A DNA stretch of 44,866 bases, taken from assembly GCA_012034805.1 (NCBI GenBank), contig JAAUOP010000024.1:1-44866 (forward strand). The letters run 5' to 3'. Origin of the DNA: Synechococcales cyanobacterium CRU_2_2 (GTDB lineage Bacteria; Cyanobacteriota; Cyanobacteriia; PCC-9006; JAAUQQ01). Below the pieces are notes generated by a model. That model was given only the letters and a program-made list of their open reading frames with translations, searched no databases and was not told the DNA's origin. The number at the start of each line of letters is the position of its first letter. Position 1 is the stretch's first letter. The position numbers were made by a program, and so were the translations under genes. Below, in pieces: positions 19,974 to 28,503 of this stretch.

Positions 19974-20768
19974 ATGTTAGAAATTCTCCGTTCCCAGCTC
20001 CTGCGCCGTCTCGCCCCTGCATTTTTCGCCTTCCTCCTGGTTTCCGCTTGCAGCAGTGGCCCCAAGGCGGGTGGCCCGTTGGTGCTTACCGTTGGATCTG
20101 AAGCGACCTACCCCCCCTTTGAAAGCCAGGGAGAACAGGGGTTTGAGGGGTTTGATATCGATTTGTTTAAGGCGGCTGGAGAAGCGGCTGGCTTTGAGGT
20201 AGAGTTCCAAAACCTGAGCTTCGACGCCCTGATTCCTGCCCTACAATCAGGCACGATCGATGCGGCAATCAGTGCCATGACGATCACGGAGGAACGGGCG
20301 AAAACGGTGGATTTTTCTCGGCCCTACTTTAAGGCGGGGTTGGCGATCGCCGTCCAAGACAGCGACAGCACAATCCAATCTTTAGCAGACTTGAAAGACA
20401 AGAAAATTGCCGTCCAAATTGGCACCACCGGAGCCGCTGAAGCCGCCAAGGTCGAAGGTGCTACGGTCGTAACCTTTGAAAACGCGCCTTTGGCCCTTCA
20501 GGAGTTGTCCAACAAAAATGTTGATGCTGTGATTAACGACTCGCCAGTGACACTAGATGCGATCGCAACCGGCAATGTCAAGGGCATCAAAGTCGTGGGT
20601 GAATTGCTCACCGAGGAATTCTACGGTATTGCCTTCCCCAAGGGCTCCAAAAATTTAGCCAAGGTCAACGAAGGCATCGACAGCATCATTGCAAGCGGCA
20701 AATACGCCGAAATTTACAAAAAGTGGTTTGGCGCAGAGCCGCCCACCTTGCCCGCAACGCAGCCCTAA
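19974..20768 (+). CDS. glnH: polar amino-acid ABC transporter substrate-binding lipoprotein
   Basis: This binds an amino acid on the outside of the inner membrane. ATG 19974 begins a lipoprotein signal (LLRRLAPAFFAFLLVSACSS) with lipobox LVSAC. The mature part has the SBP_bac_3 hallmarks: LTVGSEATYPPFES, GFDIDLFKAAGEAAG, IDAAISAMTITEERAKTVDF and a C-terminal YAEIYKKWFG. The length of 264 residues is normal. The permease follows 38 bases later. Ligand specificity (glutamine, another polar or basic amino acid) cannot be set from sequence alone. Confidence 0.9.
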   Translation: MLEILRSQLLRRLAPAFFAFLLVSACSSGPKAGGPLVLTVGSEATYPPFESQGEQGFEGFDIDLFKAAGEAAGFEVEFQNLSFDALIPALQSGTIDAAISAMTITEERAKTVDFSRPYFKAGLAIAVQDSDSTIQSLADLKDKKIAVQIGTTGAAEAAKVEGATVVTFENAPLALQELSNKNVDAVINDSPVTLDAIATGNVKGIKVVGELLTEEFYGIAFPKGSKNLAKVNEGIDSIIASGKYAEIYKKWFGAEPPTLPATQP

Positions 20769-20806
20769 CGCGATTCTTCGGCTCTTCTAATCCTTCTTCC
20801 TTCCCT

Positions 20807-21523
20807 ATGGCGAACTCCATCGCATCGATCCTCGAAGCCATACCCGTACTGCTGATCGGGGCCACCGTGACACTGCGGCTGGCGATCGCATCCATCGCGC
20901 TGGGGCTCCTGGGCGGCTCGCTGCTGGGCATTGCTCGGCTCTCCCGCCATGGCCCACTGCGCTGGGCGTCGCGCATTTACATTGAGTTTTTTCGCGGCAC
21001 TCCCCTGATCGTCCAGCTGTTTATGGTCTACTTCGGCATTCCGGCGTTGGCCCAGAGCCTTGGCTCCGGTTTGCGACTCACGCCTTGGATCGCCGCGATT
21101 CTCGCCCTCAGCCTCAACAGCTCAGCCTACATCGCCGAGATTATCCGGGCTGGAATCCAGTCGATCGAGCTGGGGCAGCATGAAGCTTCCGAAAGCCTTG
21201 GCCTGAGCCAGTCTCAGGTGATGCAATACGTCATCTTCCCCCAGGCACTGCGGCGGATGATTCCACCCCTGGGCAATGAATTTATTGTGATGCTGAAGGA
21301 CACCAGCATTGTCTCGGTGATTGGCTTCCAGGAAATGTTTATGCAGGGTAAGCTGATCGTGGCGCGGACTTACCAGGTGTTCGAGATTTATTTAACGGTC
21401 GCGCTGATGTATTTGGTGATGACGCTGGTGTTGTCCTATCTCCTAGGCAAGGTGGAGGTTTGGCTCAATCCCACTACGCCTAGCGCGGCGGGAGCAAAGC
21501 CATTGGAACTGGCTTCGGAGTAA
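20807..21523 (+). CDS. glnP: polar amino-acid ABC transporter permease, GlnP-like
   Basis: This is the inner-membrane channel of the same importer. ATG 20807 (MANSIASILEAIPVLLIGAT) fits the family; a longer frame from 20723 would overlap glnH. Signatures are GATVTLRLAIASIALGLLGG, IEFFRGTPLIVQLFMVYFG and the EAA loop EASESLGLSQSQVMQYVIFP. About five hydrophobic helices are present, and the protein has 238 residues. It pairs with glnH upstream; its ATPase is the divergent gene at 18804. Confidence 0.9.
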   Translation: MANSIASILEAIPVLLIGATVTLRLAIASIALGLLGGSLLGIARLSRHGPLRWASRIYIEFFRGTPLIVQLFMVYFGIPALAQSLGSGLRLTPWIAAILALSLNSSAYIAEIIRAGIQSIELGQHEASESLGLSQSQVMQYVIFPQALRRMIPPLGNEFIVMLKDTSIVSVIGFQEMFMQGKLIVARTYQVFEIYLTVALMYLVMTLVLSYLLGKVEVWLNPTTPSAAGAKPLELASE

Positions 21524-21582
21524 TGGGGGAGGAGTATTCGGCTGAAGCGTTGGGCTGGAAGCGTTGAGTGGGGATGGGGTTT

Positions 21583-22176
21583 ATGTTGAAGTTGACGCGG
21601 GCGCAGATGGCGCAGATCGAGGTGGAGGCGATCGCCCAGTATCCCCAGGAGTGCTGCGGCCTTCTCCTCGGGACTTTGTCATCCAGAGCCGCCCCCCCAA
21701 ACAATCTTGTGTCTCCTCTCCAAAACACCACGCTCAAACACACCACCGAGATCTGGCCGACCGCCAACGCTTGGCCGCCCGAGGGCTTGGCACAGGGGAG
21801 TTCGGAGTTTAGATTTTTGGCGAGCCCGCGTCAGCACGGCAAAGGCGATCGCTTCTGGATCGCCCCCCAAGATTTGTTTAAGGCCCAGAAATTCGCACGA
21901 TCGCAAAACTGGCAACTGATCGGCGTCTACCACTCCCACCCGGATCACCCAGCGGTGCCGTCGGAGTGCGATCGCCAAGCCGCTTGGCCAGAATATAGCT
22001 ACCTGATCCTGTCAGTTGTGGCCCAATCCACAGCCGCAACCGTCTTTGAATCTCCCTTTGAATCTCCCTTTGAATCTCCCCGCGTCGTCTCTTGCCAAAC
22101 CTGGATCTTAAATCCAGACAACCAGTTCGAGCCAGAGCAACTCAAGATTCAAGACCCAGCCTCGGAACTTGCATAA
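21583..22176 (+). CDS. JAMM/MPN+ metallopeptidase (M67 family)
   Basis: This is a zinc-dependent isopeptidase-type enzyme of the JAMM fold. The N-terminal YPQECCGLLLG supplies the catalytic Glu region, and YHSHPDHPAVPSECDRQAAW is a complete HxHP...PSxxD zinc motif. The protein has 197 residues; ATG 21583 (MLKLTRAQM) is the most natural start, with GTG 21568 and ATG 21574 possible. Bacterial relatives remove C-terminal residues from ubiquitin-like sulfur carriers (ThiS/MoaD type). No such partner is adjacent, although tusA lies 4 kb away. A 12-bp triplication (FESPFESPFESP) interrupts the C-terminal half. It is convergent with the DUF760-type gene. Confidence 0.85.
   Translation: MLKLTRAQMAQIEVEAIAQYPQECCGLLLGTLSSRAAPPNNLVSPLQNTTLKHTTEIWPTANAWPPEGLAQGSSEFRFLASPRQHGKGDRFWIAPQDLFKAQKFARSQNWQLIGVYHSHPDHPAVPSECDRQAAWPEYSYLILSVVAQSTAATVFESPFESPFESPRVVSCQTWILNPDNQFEPEQLKIQDPASELA
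22045..22080 (+). repeat. 12-bp tandem repeat inside the JAMM gene
   Basis: Three perfect copies of tttgaatctccc encode FESP repeats in a loop after the catalytic core. Confidence 0.9.
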
Positions 22177-22249
22177 CCCTCACCGACCGACGTGAGTAGA
22201 TTGCGATTCTGTCACCAGGCTTCCGGCGTCGGGATGGGCTGCGATCGCT

Positions 22250-22627
22250 CTAATCCTTAGAAGATTCAGCGTCTTGGGCTTGCTCACTCGCTCGCTCCGG
22301 AAACATCGTCGATTGCAACGATTGCTCAAAGGCAAACCGCTGTTCTGCGTTGCGCAAAAAATAGCCGCCCATCATCGCAGACGCCAGCAGTCGGCCCAGA
22401 TTTTCGCGATCGGTCGTAATCTCGACGTTAAAGGCCCCCTGGGGGATGTGACCCAGCAATCCGGAGATATTATGCTCCATCAACTGCAGCGCATCATCAG
22501 TATCCGGCTTAGAAAGCTGGCTCACCGCATCGGAATGCAGCGTTTGGATATATCTCATCAGCTCGTTATCGCGTTGCTGGGTTGAACCCACAAAGAAGCC
22601 GGACTGGGACGATCGTTCGTTATTCAC
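22250..22627 (-). CDS. DUF760-type protein
   Basis: This is a conserved cyanobacterial and plastid family of unknown function. I recognise the core MRYIQTLHSDAVSQLSKP, MEHNISGLLGHIPQGAFNVE and TTDRENLGRLLASAMMGGYF. The chosen start is GTG 22627 (VNNERSSQSGFF), with a weak AAGG site upstream, which matches relatives better than ATG 22681. The protein is soluble, about 125 residues, with an acidic C-terminal tail. It lies downstream of nothing obvious and is convergent with the JAMM gene; the sigma factor ends 170 bases beyond its start. Confidence 0.75.
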   Translation of the reverse strand: MNNERSSQSGFFVGSTQQRDNELMRYIQTLHSDAVSQLSKPDTDDALQLMEHNISGLLGHIPQGAFNVEITTDRENLGRLLASAMMGGYFLRNAEQRFAFEQSLQSTMFPERASEQAQDAESSKD

Positions 22628-22796
22628 AGCACTTACCTTGATAAACACCTGTGGTTCGATATCATGCCTGCAAGTTGTCATACAGGCTTCAGCAGTTCGA
22701 TTTCAACACCTCTCCAAGGTAACAGCTCACTTCTAAAACCAGAGTGTGCCTAACCGAACCCAACCCCGAGGGGTTTCTGGGGTTTTGGCTGGGGCT

Positions 22797-23750
22797 CTAG
22801 CTCACCAAGTAGGCCCGGATGTCGCCCTTGCGTTTGCGCAATTTATTGAGCGACTCCCGCTCAATCTGGCGCACTCGCTCGCGGCTAATCCCCAGATGCT
22901 CACCGATCTTGGCCAGGGTCATACCCTGACCATCGTCCAACCCAAACCGCATGGTCAGCACCAGCTGTTGCTGGGGATTAAGATCGGTTAACAGGCCCTC
23001 GAGATCCTGACGCAACGACCACTGAGAGGTAAAGTCTTCCGGGGATTGACCGTCGTCTTCCAGCAATTCGCTTAGCTCGGTGTCGTTATTGTCACCCACG
23101 CGCAAGTCGAGCGAGAGGGGCGTCCGGGCTTGCTCCAAGTATTCCCTGACCTGCTTGGTCGTCAGCTCAGTGGCATCGGCGAGTTCGGCAACGCTGGGAG
23201 AACGGCCCAGCAGCTGGGTGAGTTCGCGCTGCTGTTTTTTGATTTTGTTGAGCTTTTCGGTGATGTGAATCGGCAGTCGGATGGTGCGGCTCTTTTCGGC
23301 GATCGCCCGCGTAATGGCCTGACGAATCCACCAGTAGGCATAGGTGCTAAAGCGGTAGCCCTTGGTCGGGTCAAACTTTTCAACGCCACGCTGCATACCG
23401 ATCGTGCCTTCTTGGATCAGGTCTAGCAAATCCAGATTGCGCTTGAGATATTTTTTGGCCACGGAGACCACAAGGCGCAGGTTCGCTTCAATCATCCGCT
23501 GCTTCGCAACTTTGCCAGCGGTAATTGCATCCTGAAGCTGCTCCTCTGACATTTTGGTTACAGCAGCCCACTCCGATAGCGTCGGCTCACGGTTCAAATT
23601 TTCCAGCAGCCCCTTGCGATCGTCCAAGAGAGCGGTGAGACGCTGGACTCGCTTGCCGTAAACAATCTCCTGCTCGTGGGTGAGAAGTGGCACACGGCCA
23701 ATTTCCCGTAGGTAGGTGCGGACGAGGTCCGAAGAAGCATGCGTTGCCAT
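22797..23750 (-). CDS. group-2 (non-essential) RpoD-like sigma factor
   Basis: This RNA polymerase sigma factor directs the core to alternative promoters. ATG 23750 starts [20 protein letters not shown] (region 1.2). Region 2 holds [20 protein letters not shown] and [20 protein letters not shown]. Region 4 ends in the helix-turn-helix [20 protein letters not shown]. At 317 residues without the long N-terminal region 1.1 it is a group-2 factor, closest in style to the SigB/SigD type; I do not assign the letter. The upstream 23751-24026 spacer (276 bases) presumably holds its promoter, but I see no strong element there. Group-2 factors usually respond to stress, light or carbon/nitrogen state. 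Confidence 0.92.
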   Translation of the reverse strand: MATHASSDLVRTYLREIGRVPLLTHEQEIVYGKRVQRLTALLDDRKGLLENLNREPTLSEWAAVTKMSEEQLQDAITAGKVAKQRMIEANLRLVVSVAKKYLKRNLDLLDLIQEGTIGMQRGVEKFDPTKGYRFSTYAYWWIRQAITRAIAEKSRTIRLPIHITEKLNKIKKQQRELTQLLGRSPSVAELADATELTTKQVREYLEQARTPLSLDLRVGDNNDTELSELLEDDGQSPEDFTSQWSLRQDLEGLLTDLNPQQQLVLTMRFGLDDGQGMTLAKIGEHLGISRERVRQIERESLNKLRKRKGDIRAYLVS

Positions 23751-24026
23751 TGTAATTGCGAGGGTAACTGAACTAATTGCGACGTCCAATGTTATGTCAA
23801 GTTAGCCACGGATTTTTGGGGCGCGATGCATCCTAGGTAACAGAATGGGATCCATCAACCCTGGGATTTTTTCCGCAAAAACGGGCTTTTGTTTACTTTT
23901 GTTAAGTTGCTCTCAGCTTACGATGCCAGCTCAGAGATGTAAACCCCTATTTCTTCGTTAAGTTTGCAGATTGCAATAAAGTTTTGTAACAATTTGAGTA
24001 GATTGGGTTTATGTCCTCTTTAGGTC

Positions 24027-24302
24027 CTAGCGTTGCAGATTGGCTTTGCACTTGCCGGAGCGGATCAGGTCAGCGCATTTGGCGATCGCCTCCCCTTGGC
24101 TTGAAAACGGCCCCCAGCATTCGAGAGTGGGCATTTCCTCTTCATCCTCCAAATCCGCATGACTGGCGAGCTGCTGAGCAGTGAGTACACGGCAGTGGCC
24201 TTCTGCTTCGGCAACGACGTACCACAGGTTACTAAACCGAACGGGATCAGGATGGATTTTGTCTGATTGGATCATGTCTATGAACTCGGGTTTTAAGCAC
24301 AT
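24027..24302 (-). CDS. small conserved hypothetical protein
   Basis: I do not recognise the family. The protein has 91 residues from ATG 24302, or 82 from the in-frame ATG 24275 (MIQSDKIHPDPVRFSNLWYV), which may be the true start. The composition is normal for a folded soluble protein: WYVVAEAEGHCRVL, then an acidic patch (LEDEEE), then CWGPFSSQGEAIAKCADLIR. There are three or four Cys residues but no metal-site spacing. It sits between the sigma factor and cpcG, all on the minus strand. Confidence 0.65.
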   Translation of the reverse strand: MCLKPEFIDMIQSDKIHPDPVRFSNLWYVVAEAEGHCRVLTAQQLASHADLEDEEEMPTLECWGPFSSQGEAIAKCADLIRSGKCKANLQR

Positions 24303-24492
24303 ATCGGATTCTCAGCACATAGCCGATACAGTCCCCTAACCTAGCTTTTCCGATGTAATGAACTCTAATTTACTAGCAGATTTACTTAAAACAGGAATTT
24401 TATTTGTATGTTTAAATTCTTCGACTACGAGAGTTTACCAGTGACTACAGCACTGCCACACGGCGCAACAGACCCAGCGAATTCGGCTCGAC

Positions 24493-24525
24493 AAAAAAGA
24501 GGTGTTCCGACCGGAACACCTCTTT
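24493..24525 (-). terminator. rho-independent terminator of cpcG
   Basis: Perfect 13-bp arms (24496-24508 and 24513-24525) enclose a GACC loop. On the minus strand the hairpin is followed by a run of T. It lies about 75 bases after the cpcG stop. Confidence 0.9.
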
Positions 24526-24601
24526 CTTATACACGAAACAGGAATGAAATCACTGCTAGACAGCGTAGGGCTGAACAGTGATTTATCCCGATAACTCTCA
24601 T

Positions 24602-25354
24602 TTAGACCGAGCGACGGGGCACTTTTCTCATGTAGTCCATACTCTCCAAGGCAACCGAGCCACCGGGGCGAGGCCCTACGGTGACGGCACGAGCCATGTC
24701 GAGATAGTCGCTGGGGTTGCCCGGTGCAACAGGACGACGCTTGGGTACCGTTTTGATCGAACCATTCCAAACCATCTTGGGGAAACCCAGGATGTTGCGA
24801 TGGTAGGCATCATAGCGAGGCAGCTCGATGTTGGTCGGCTGCTCGCCCCGTTCGCGACCGGGCAGAACCCGACGGCGCTGGTAGGGCAAGATGTCGTAGC
24901 CGAAGCTATCGAGATACTCTGGGCTTTCGAGCAGCGCATCGACAAAGCCTTCGAGGCCTTTGGTGGCAATCACGATCGACCAGGCGATTTCTTCCTGCTG
25001 ACCGTGGGATTTGCGACCCAGGACACGCTCTACGGTCTGCGCAACAAAACGGTAGTTGTTGTTTAGATTGTAGAAACTGCGACGGTAGGTGTTGGAGAGC
25101 AGCAGCCCCCGCACGAAGTCGCGCACAGTCAACTGGCCGTTGCGAAGCTGCGATTCCAAGAAGGGCTCGCGATCGCGTTTGAAGGCATGAAAGAAGATCT
25201 GACGATAGGCGGCCTCGATCAGGTCTTTCATCTCCCCCGATGAGAGCAGGTTCTCAGCGGAGTAGATTTTGGGCTGTTCATCACCCGGAATTTCATATCC
25301 AGTCACCCGCGCATTTTGTGTTGTGGGTGCGTAATTTAATAAAGGAATGGCCAC
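24602..25354 (-). CDS. cpcG: phycobilisome rod-core linker CpcG
   Basis: This linker attaches phycocyanin rods to the allophycocyanin core of the phycobilisome. The 250-residue protein has an N-terminal linker domain (about 15-185) with IYSAENLLSSGEMKDLIEAA, AYRQIFFHAFKRDREPFLES, VRDFVRGLLLSNTYRRSFYN and ALLESPEYLDSFGYDILPYQ. A short basic C-terminus (MDYMRKVPRRSV) follows. ATG 25354 is preceded by a GGGAGA-like site. It is a single gene ending in a strong terminator; no rod or phycocyanin genes are near. It shows the organism makes or made phycobilisomes. Confidence 0.95.
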   Translation of the reverse strand: MAIPLLNYAPTTQNARVTGYEIPGDEQPKIYSAENLLSSGEMKDLIEAAYRQIFFHAFKRDREPFLESQLRNGQLTVRDFVRGLLLSNTYRRSFYNLNNNYRFVAQTVERVLGRKSHGQQEEIAWSIVIATKGLEGFVDALLESPEYLDSFGYDILPYQRRRVLPGRERGEQPTNIELPRYDAYHRNILGFPKMVWNGSIKTVPKRRPVAPGNPSDYLDMARAVTVGPRPGGSVALESMDYMRKVPRRSV

Positions 25355-25467
25355 GTTAGTGTCTCCCTAACCTAACGAAAAATCTTAAAAAACGAAGACT
25401 CAGCCTCGATCATAGAGCGAGGGGTGACGCTTGCTGACAGGTTGTGGCAAAACATTACAGAGTTTAA

Positions 25468-25487
25468 CGTTACAAAACTTTGTAACG
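25468..25487. promoter_or_regulatory. 9-2-9 inverted repeat, candidate operator
   Basis: Perfect 9-base arms cgttacaaa and tttgtaacg are separated by two bases. The site lies in the 292-base spacer between the divergent cpcG and response-regulator genes, about 115 bases before the cpcG start on its strand and 160 before the other. It could be a dimeric-regulator site. The rest of the spacer is AT-rich near cpcG and holds no gene I can support. Confidence 0.5.
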
Positions 25488-25646
25488 CGCTCAGAAAGCC
25501 GAGAGGACGAAGTGGGGACAAAGCTGCAGGAACAAAATCTGAGGGCGAATAAGGACGAAACGAGGGAGGACGAGAGCGGTTGGAGGAACGATAATAGTGG
25601 GGATGAGGCACATTCATCCTGTCTCGGCTGGATTTGGGAGAGCGAG

Positions 25647-26378
25647 ATGGATATTTTGATTGTTGAGGATGATTTTGAGATTGGGCAGCTGGTGCAGCTG
25701 TTGTTGGAGCGAGAGGGGTTCGTCTGTCGCTGGTGCCGGGATGGGCTGGCAGCTCTGGATGCGGTGCGATCGCAGCCCCCCGATCTGATCGTTTTGGATT
25801 TGATGATTCCAGGGCTCGATGGGTTGGAAGTGTGCGCGCGGGTAAGGCAGCAGCCTGGTACGAAGGATCCCTATATTCTGATGGTGACGGCGAAGGGGGA
25901 GGAAGTCGATCGGATTATTGGTTTGTCTACGGGAGCAGATGACTACCTGGTCAAGCCCTTTAGCCCGAAGGAGCTGGTGGCGCGGGTGCGGGCTTTGCTG
26001 CGGCGATCGCTACGCCAAATCGAGTCCCCGAGCCATACCCAGAGCACGCCCCACTTTACGCTGGATCTCGAGCAGCACAAGGCTTATCACCATTTGCGGG
26101 GCGATCGCGATTTGCGGGGCGATCGCGAGGAATTAGACCTGACCACCCTAGAGTTCAAGCTCTTGGGAACGTTTCTGAGTTATCCGGGCCGAGTTTGGAG
26201 CCGCAGCCAGTTGATCGAGCGGCTCTGGGATGGCGATTTTTTTGGCGATGAGCGCGTCATTGATACCCACGTGGCGCGATTGCGCAAGAAGATTGAACCC
26301 GATCCGGGCAAGCCCACCCATATCAAAACCGTGATCGGGGCGGGCTACAAATTTGAAGATGAGGCAAACGGTTCATGA
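25647..26378 (+). CDS. OmpR-family response regulator
   Basis: This is a two-component DNA-binding regulator. ATG 25647 (MDILIVEDDFEIGQLVQLLL) is the real start; a longer frame from 25431 is spurious. The receiver has acidic residues EDD, the phosphoacceptor Asp in LIVLDLMIPGLDGLEV, a conserved Thr in MVTAKGE and Lys in DDYLVKPFSPKEL. A winged-helix domain ends with HVARLRKKIEPDPGKPTHIK and TVIGAGYKFE. The protein has 243 residues. Its last bases overlap the kinase start (ATGA), so the two are translationally coupled. An 18-bp duplication containing HIP1 (26091-26126) lies in the linker. Confidence 0.94.
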   Translation: MDILIVEDDFEIGQLVQLLLEREGFVCRWCRDGLAALDAVRSQPPDLIVLDLMIPGLDGLEVCARVRQQPGTKDPYILMVTAKGEEVDRIIGLSTGADDYLVKPFSPKELVARVRALLRRSLRQIESPSHTQSTPHFTLDLEQHKAYHHLRGDRDLRGDREELDLTTLEFKLLGTFLSYPGRVWSRSQLIERLWDGDFFGDERVIDTHVARLRKKIEPDPGKPTHIKTVIGAGYKFEDEANGS

Positions 26379-27631
26379 GCGATACGCCAGGCGGTTCTGC
26401 TGAGACTCAGAGACTGGATGGGGCCGAGCCGAATCCGCCAGCGACACATCAGCTCACGACAAATTCGCCAGCCGCAAATTCGCCAGCCGCAAATTCGCCA
26501 GCCGCAAATTCGCCAGCCACCAGCCGGATCAGCCCCAACCGCCTGCGCCCCGATCTGCAAACGAGTCTGTTGGTGTCCCACATCATTGTCATGGTGGTGG
26601 GAATTACGGTACTGGTCGGAATTGGCCGAATTTCGACGCCGCGCTTTTTTGTCTGGCAGCTGCGGCAAATGGAAGGCCAGGGGGTGCGCGTAGCGCAGCT
26701 GCGGGTCCCCCTGGTCAAAAGTTTTGAAACGGCCTGGAGTCGAGGCGCGCAGTGGTCGGTGTTAGTCGGTGGGATTGCCGCGAGTGGGCTGAGCTATTGG
26801 CTCGCAGACCGGATCACCCAGCCTTTAAAACGGATGCAACGCATGACGCGCAAGTTTGCAGAGGGCGAACTTGATGCCCGATTGCCGGGGAGTGAGATTG
26901 AGGAGTTGAATCAACTGGCGGTGAGCTTCAATCAGATGGCGGCAGGATTGCAGGGCGTGGAACAGCGCAGACGGGAGCTGGTGGGGGATTTGACCCACGA
27001 ATTGCGCACGCCGCTGACGGTATTGAATGGCTATTTGGAGGGGATGCAAGATGGCACGCTGGAGCCGTCACTGGAGATTTTTGGACGCTTGACCCAAGAA
27101 ACGAAGCGGCTTCAGCGCCTGATCGACGATTTTCAGACGCTTTCGAAGGCGGAGGCAGGCTACTTGCCGATTCAACTGGAGGCGCTCAATCTTCGTCCAC
27201 TGCTGGAGAATTTGGTGGAGCGGTTTGCAGATCAGATCTTTGAGGAAGGGCCAGCGTTGCGGCTACAAGTGGGGGAAGTGTTACCGGAGGTGCGAGGCGA
27301 TCGCGCCCGCATTGAACAAATCCTGGTCAACCTAATCGGCAATGCGATTCGCTATACCGACCAGGGAAGCATTGTGGTACAAGCGGAGGCCGAGGCTGGA
27401 TACCTCTGGATCGCGGTGGTCGATACGGGGCTGGGTATCGCCGAGGCGGAGTTGCCGAAGGTTTTCGAGCGGTTTTGGCGGGCGGATAAGGCGCGGACGC
27501 GGGATGGCAGCGGTTCGGGGATTGGGCTGGCGATCGCCCGTCGTCTGGTGGAACTCCAGGGCGGCGAGATTCAGGTGCAAAGTCAACTGGGCCAAGGCAG
27601 CACCTTTCGGTTTTCGCTGCCCCTGGCTTGA
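26375..27631 (+). CDS. membrane sensor histidine kinase
   Basis: This is the partner of the upstream regulator (ATGA overlap). The unusual N-terminal tail (about 60 residues) is Asn/Ser/Pro/Ala-rich and built from 15-bp repeats. The first membrane helix is LLVSHIIVMVVGITVLVGIG and the second is about residues 125-145. HAMP follows (ADRITQPLKRMQRMTRKFAE). The phosphoacceptor His is in LVGDLTHELRTPLTVLNGYL. The ATPase domain has N-box ILVNLIGNAIRYTDQG, G1 VVDTGLGI and G2 GSGIGLAIARRLVELQGGE. The 418 residues match BaeS-like kinases with a short (about 40-residue) periplasmic loop. It is convergent with devA. Confidence 0.93.
   Translation: MSDTPGGSAETQRLDGAEPNPPATHQLTTNSPAANSPAANSPAANSPATSRISPNRLRPDLQTSLLVSHIIVMVVGITVLVGIGRISTPRFFVWQLRQMEGQGVRVAQLRVPLVKSFETAWSRGAQWSVLVGGIAASGLSYWLADRITQPLKRMQRMTRKFAEGELDARLPGSEIEELNQLAVSFNQMAAGLQGVEQRRRELVGDLTHELRTPLTVLNGYLEGMQDGTLEPSLEIFGRLTQETKRLQRLIDDFQTLSKAEAGYLPIQLEALNLRPLLENLVERFADQIFEEGPALRLQVGEVLPEVRGDRARIEQILVNLIGNAIRYTDQGSIVVQAEAEAGYLWIAVVDTGLGIAEAELPKVFERFWRADKARTRDGSGSGIGLAIARRLVELQGGEIQVQSQLGQGSTFRFSLPLA
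26461..26520 (+). repeat. 15-bp tandem repeat in the kinase N-terminus
   Basis: Four units of aaattcgccagccgc encode (NSPAA)n in the cytosolic tail of the sensor kinase, before its first membrane helix. Confidence 0.92.
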
Positions 27632-27637
27632 GACCGG

Positions 27638-27678
27638 TCAAAGGCCAGTCAAAGGCCAGTCAAAGGCCAGTCAAAGGC
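27638..27678. repeat. 11-bp tandem repeat
   Basis: About 3.7 units of tcaaaggccag lie between the convergent ends of the kinase gene and devA. Confidence 0.9.
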
Positions 27679-27710
27679 TGTGAATCGGCTGACGATCGCA
27701 TTGGATCGCA

Positions 27711-28415
27711 TCACCGACGACTCGCCAAGACCGCCTGAGGGGCAAGATAACCATCCTCCATATGGACAATGCGATCGGCAATATCCAAAATGCGATTATC
27801 GTGGGTCACCATCAAAATCGTACAACCCTGCTCCTTCGCCAAACGCTGCATCAGCTCCACCACGTTACGGCCCGATTTACTATCGAGTGCCGCAGTGGGT
27901 TCATCTGCCAAAACGAGTTTGGGATGGCTGACCAGGGCGCGGGCGATCGCCACCCGCTGCTTTTGGCCCCCAGACAAATCATCCGGGAAATAGTGAATTC
28001 GCTCTTCTAATCCCACCTGAGCCAACATGGCAGATGCGCGATCGCGCATCTGCGCTTTGGAATAATGGGGATGAACTTCTAGGCCCATCATCACATTTTG
28101 CAGCGCCGTCAAGCTCGAGTGGAGATTATGAGCTTGAAAGATATAGCCATTATTGCGCCGAGCTCGATCTAGGGTGCGGGTACGAGCGCCACAAAGTTCC
28201 TGGCCCAGAATCTTGAGACTGCCCTCCTGGGCCGATCGCAAGCTGCCGACTAGGGTTAACAGCGTCGTCTTACCGGAGCCGGATGGCCCAGTCATCAAGA
28301 CAATTTCGCCGGCAAAAATGTCAAGATTCACATCGAACAGCACCTGCTTTTTGAGATTACTCTTGCCAAAGGAATGATTGAGCCGCTGAATCTGGATTGC
28401 AGGTTCTGATTGCAT
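27711..28415 (-). CDS. devA: DevA-like ABC exporter ATPase
   Basis: This is the ATPase of a MacB-type tripartite exporter. Motifs are Walker A GPSGSGKTTLL, Q-loop YIFQAHNLHSSLTALQNV, signature [20 protein letters not shown], Walker B LVLADEPTAALDSKSG and the switch His in MVTHDNRILD. The protein has 234 residues with ATG 28415. It is the third gene after devB and devC. In Anabaena the DevBCA system exports heterocyst glycolipid; relatives in other cyanobacteria are related exporters, and the cargo here is unknown. Three copies of a 14-bp repeat separate it from devC. Confidence 0.92.
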   Translation of the reverse strand: MQSEPAIQIQRLNHSFGKSNLKKQVLFDVNLDIFAGEIVLMTGPSGSGKTTLLTLVGSLRSAQEGSLKILGQELCGARTRTLDRARRNNGYIFQAHNLHSSLTALQNVMMGLEVHPHYSKAQMRDRASAMLAQVGLEERIHYFPDDLSGGQKQRVAIARALVSHPKLVLADEPTAALDSKSGRNVVELMQRLAKEQGCTILMVTHDNRILDIADRIVHMEDGYLAPQAVLASRR

Positions 28416-28418
28416 AGA

Positions 28419-28460
28419 GATTTAGAAATTAGGATTTAGAAATTAGGATTTAGAAATTAG
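28419..28460. repeat. 14-bp tandem repeat
   Basis: Three perfect copies of gatttagaaattag lie directly upstream of the devA start, on its minus strand. They could affect devA translation or mRNA stability. Confidence 0.9.
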
Positions 28461-28503
28461 GATTTTAGCGTTCTCAAAAATAATCGTTCTCAAAATAAAG
28501 ATC

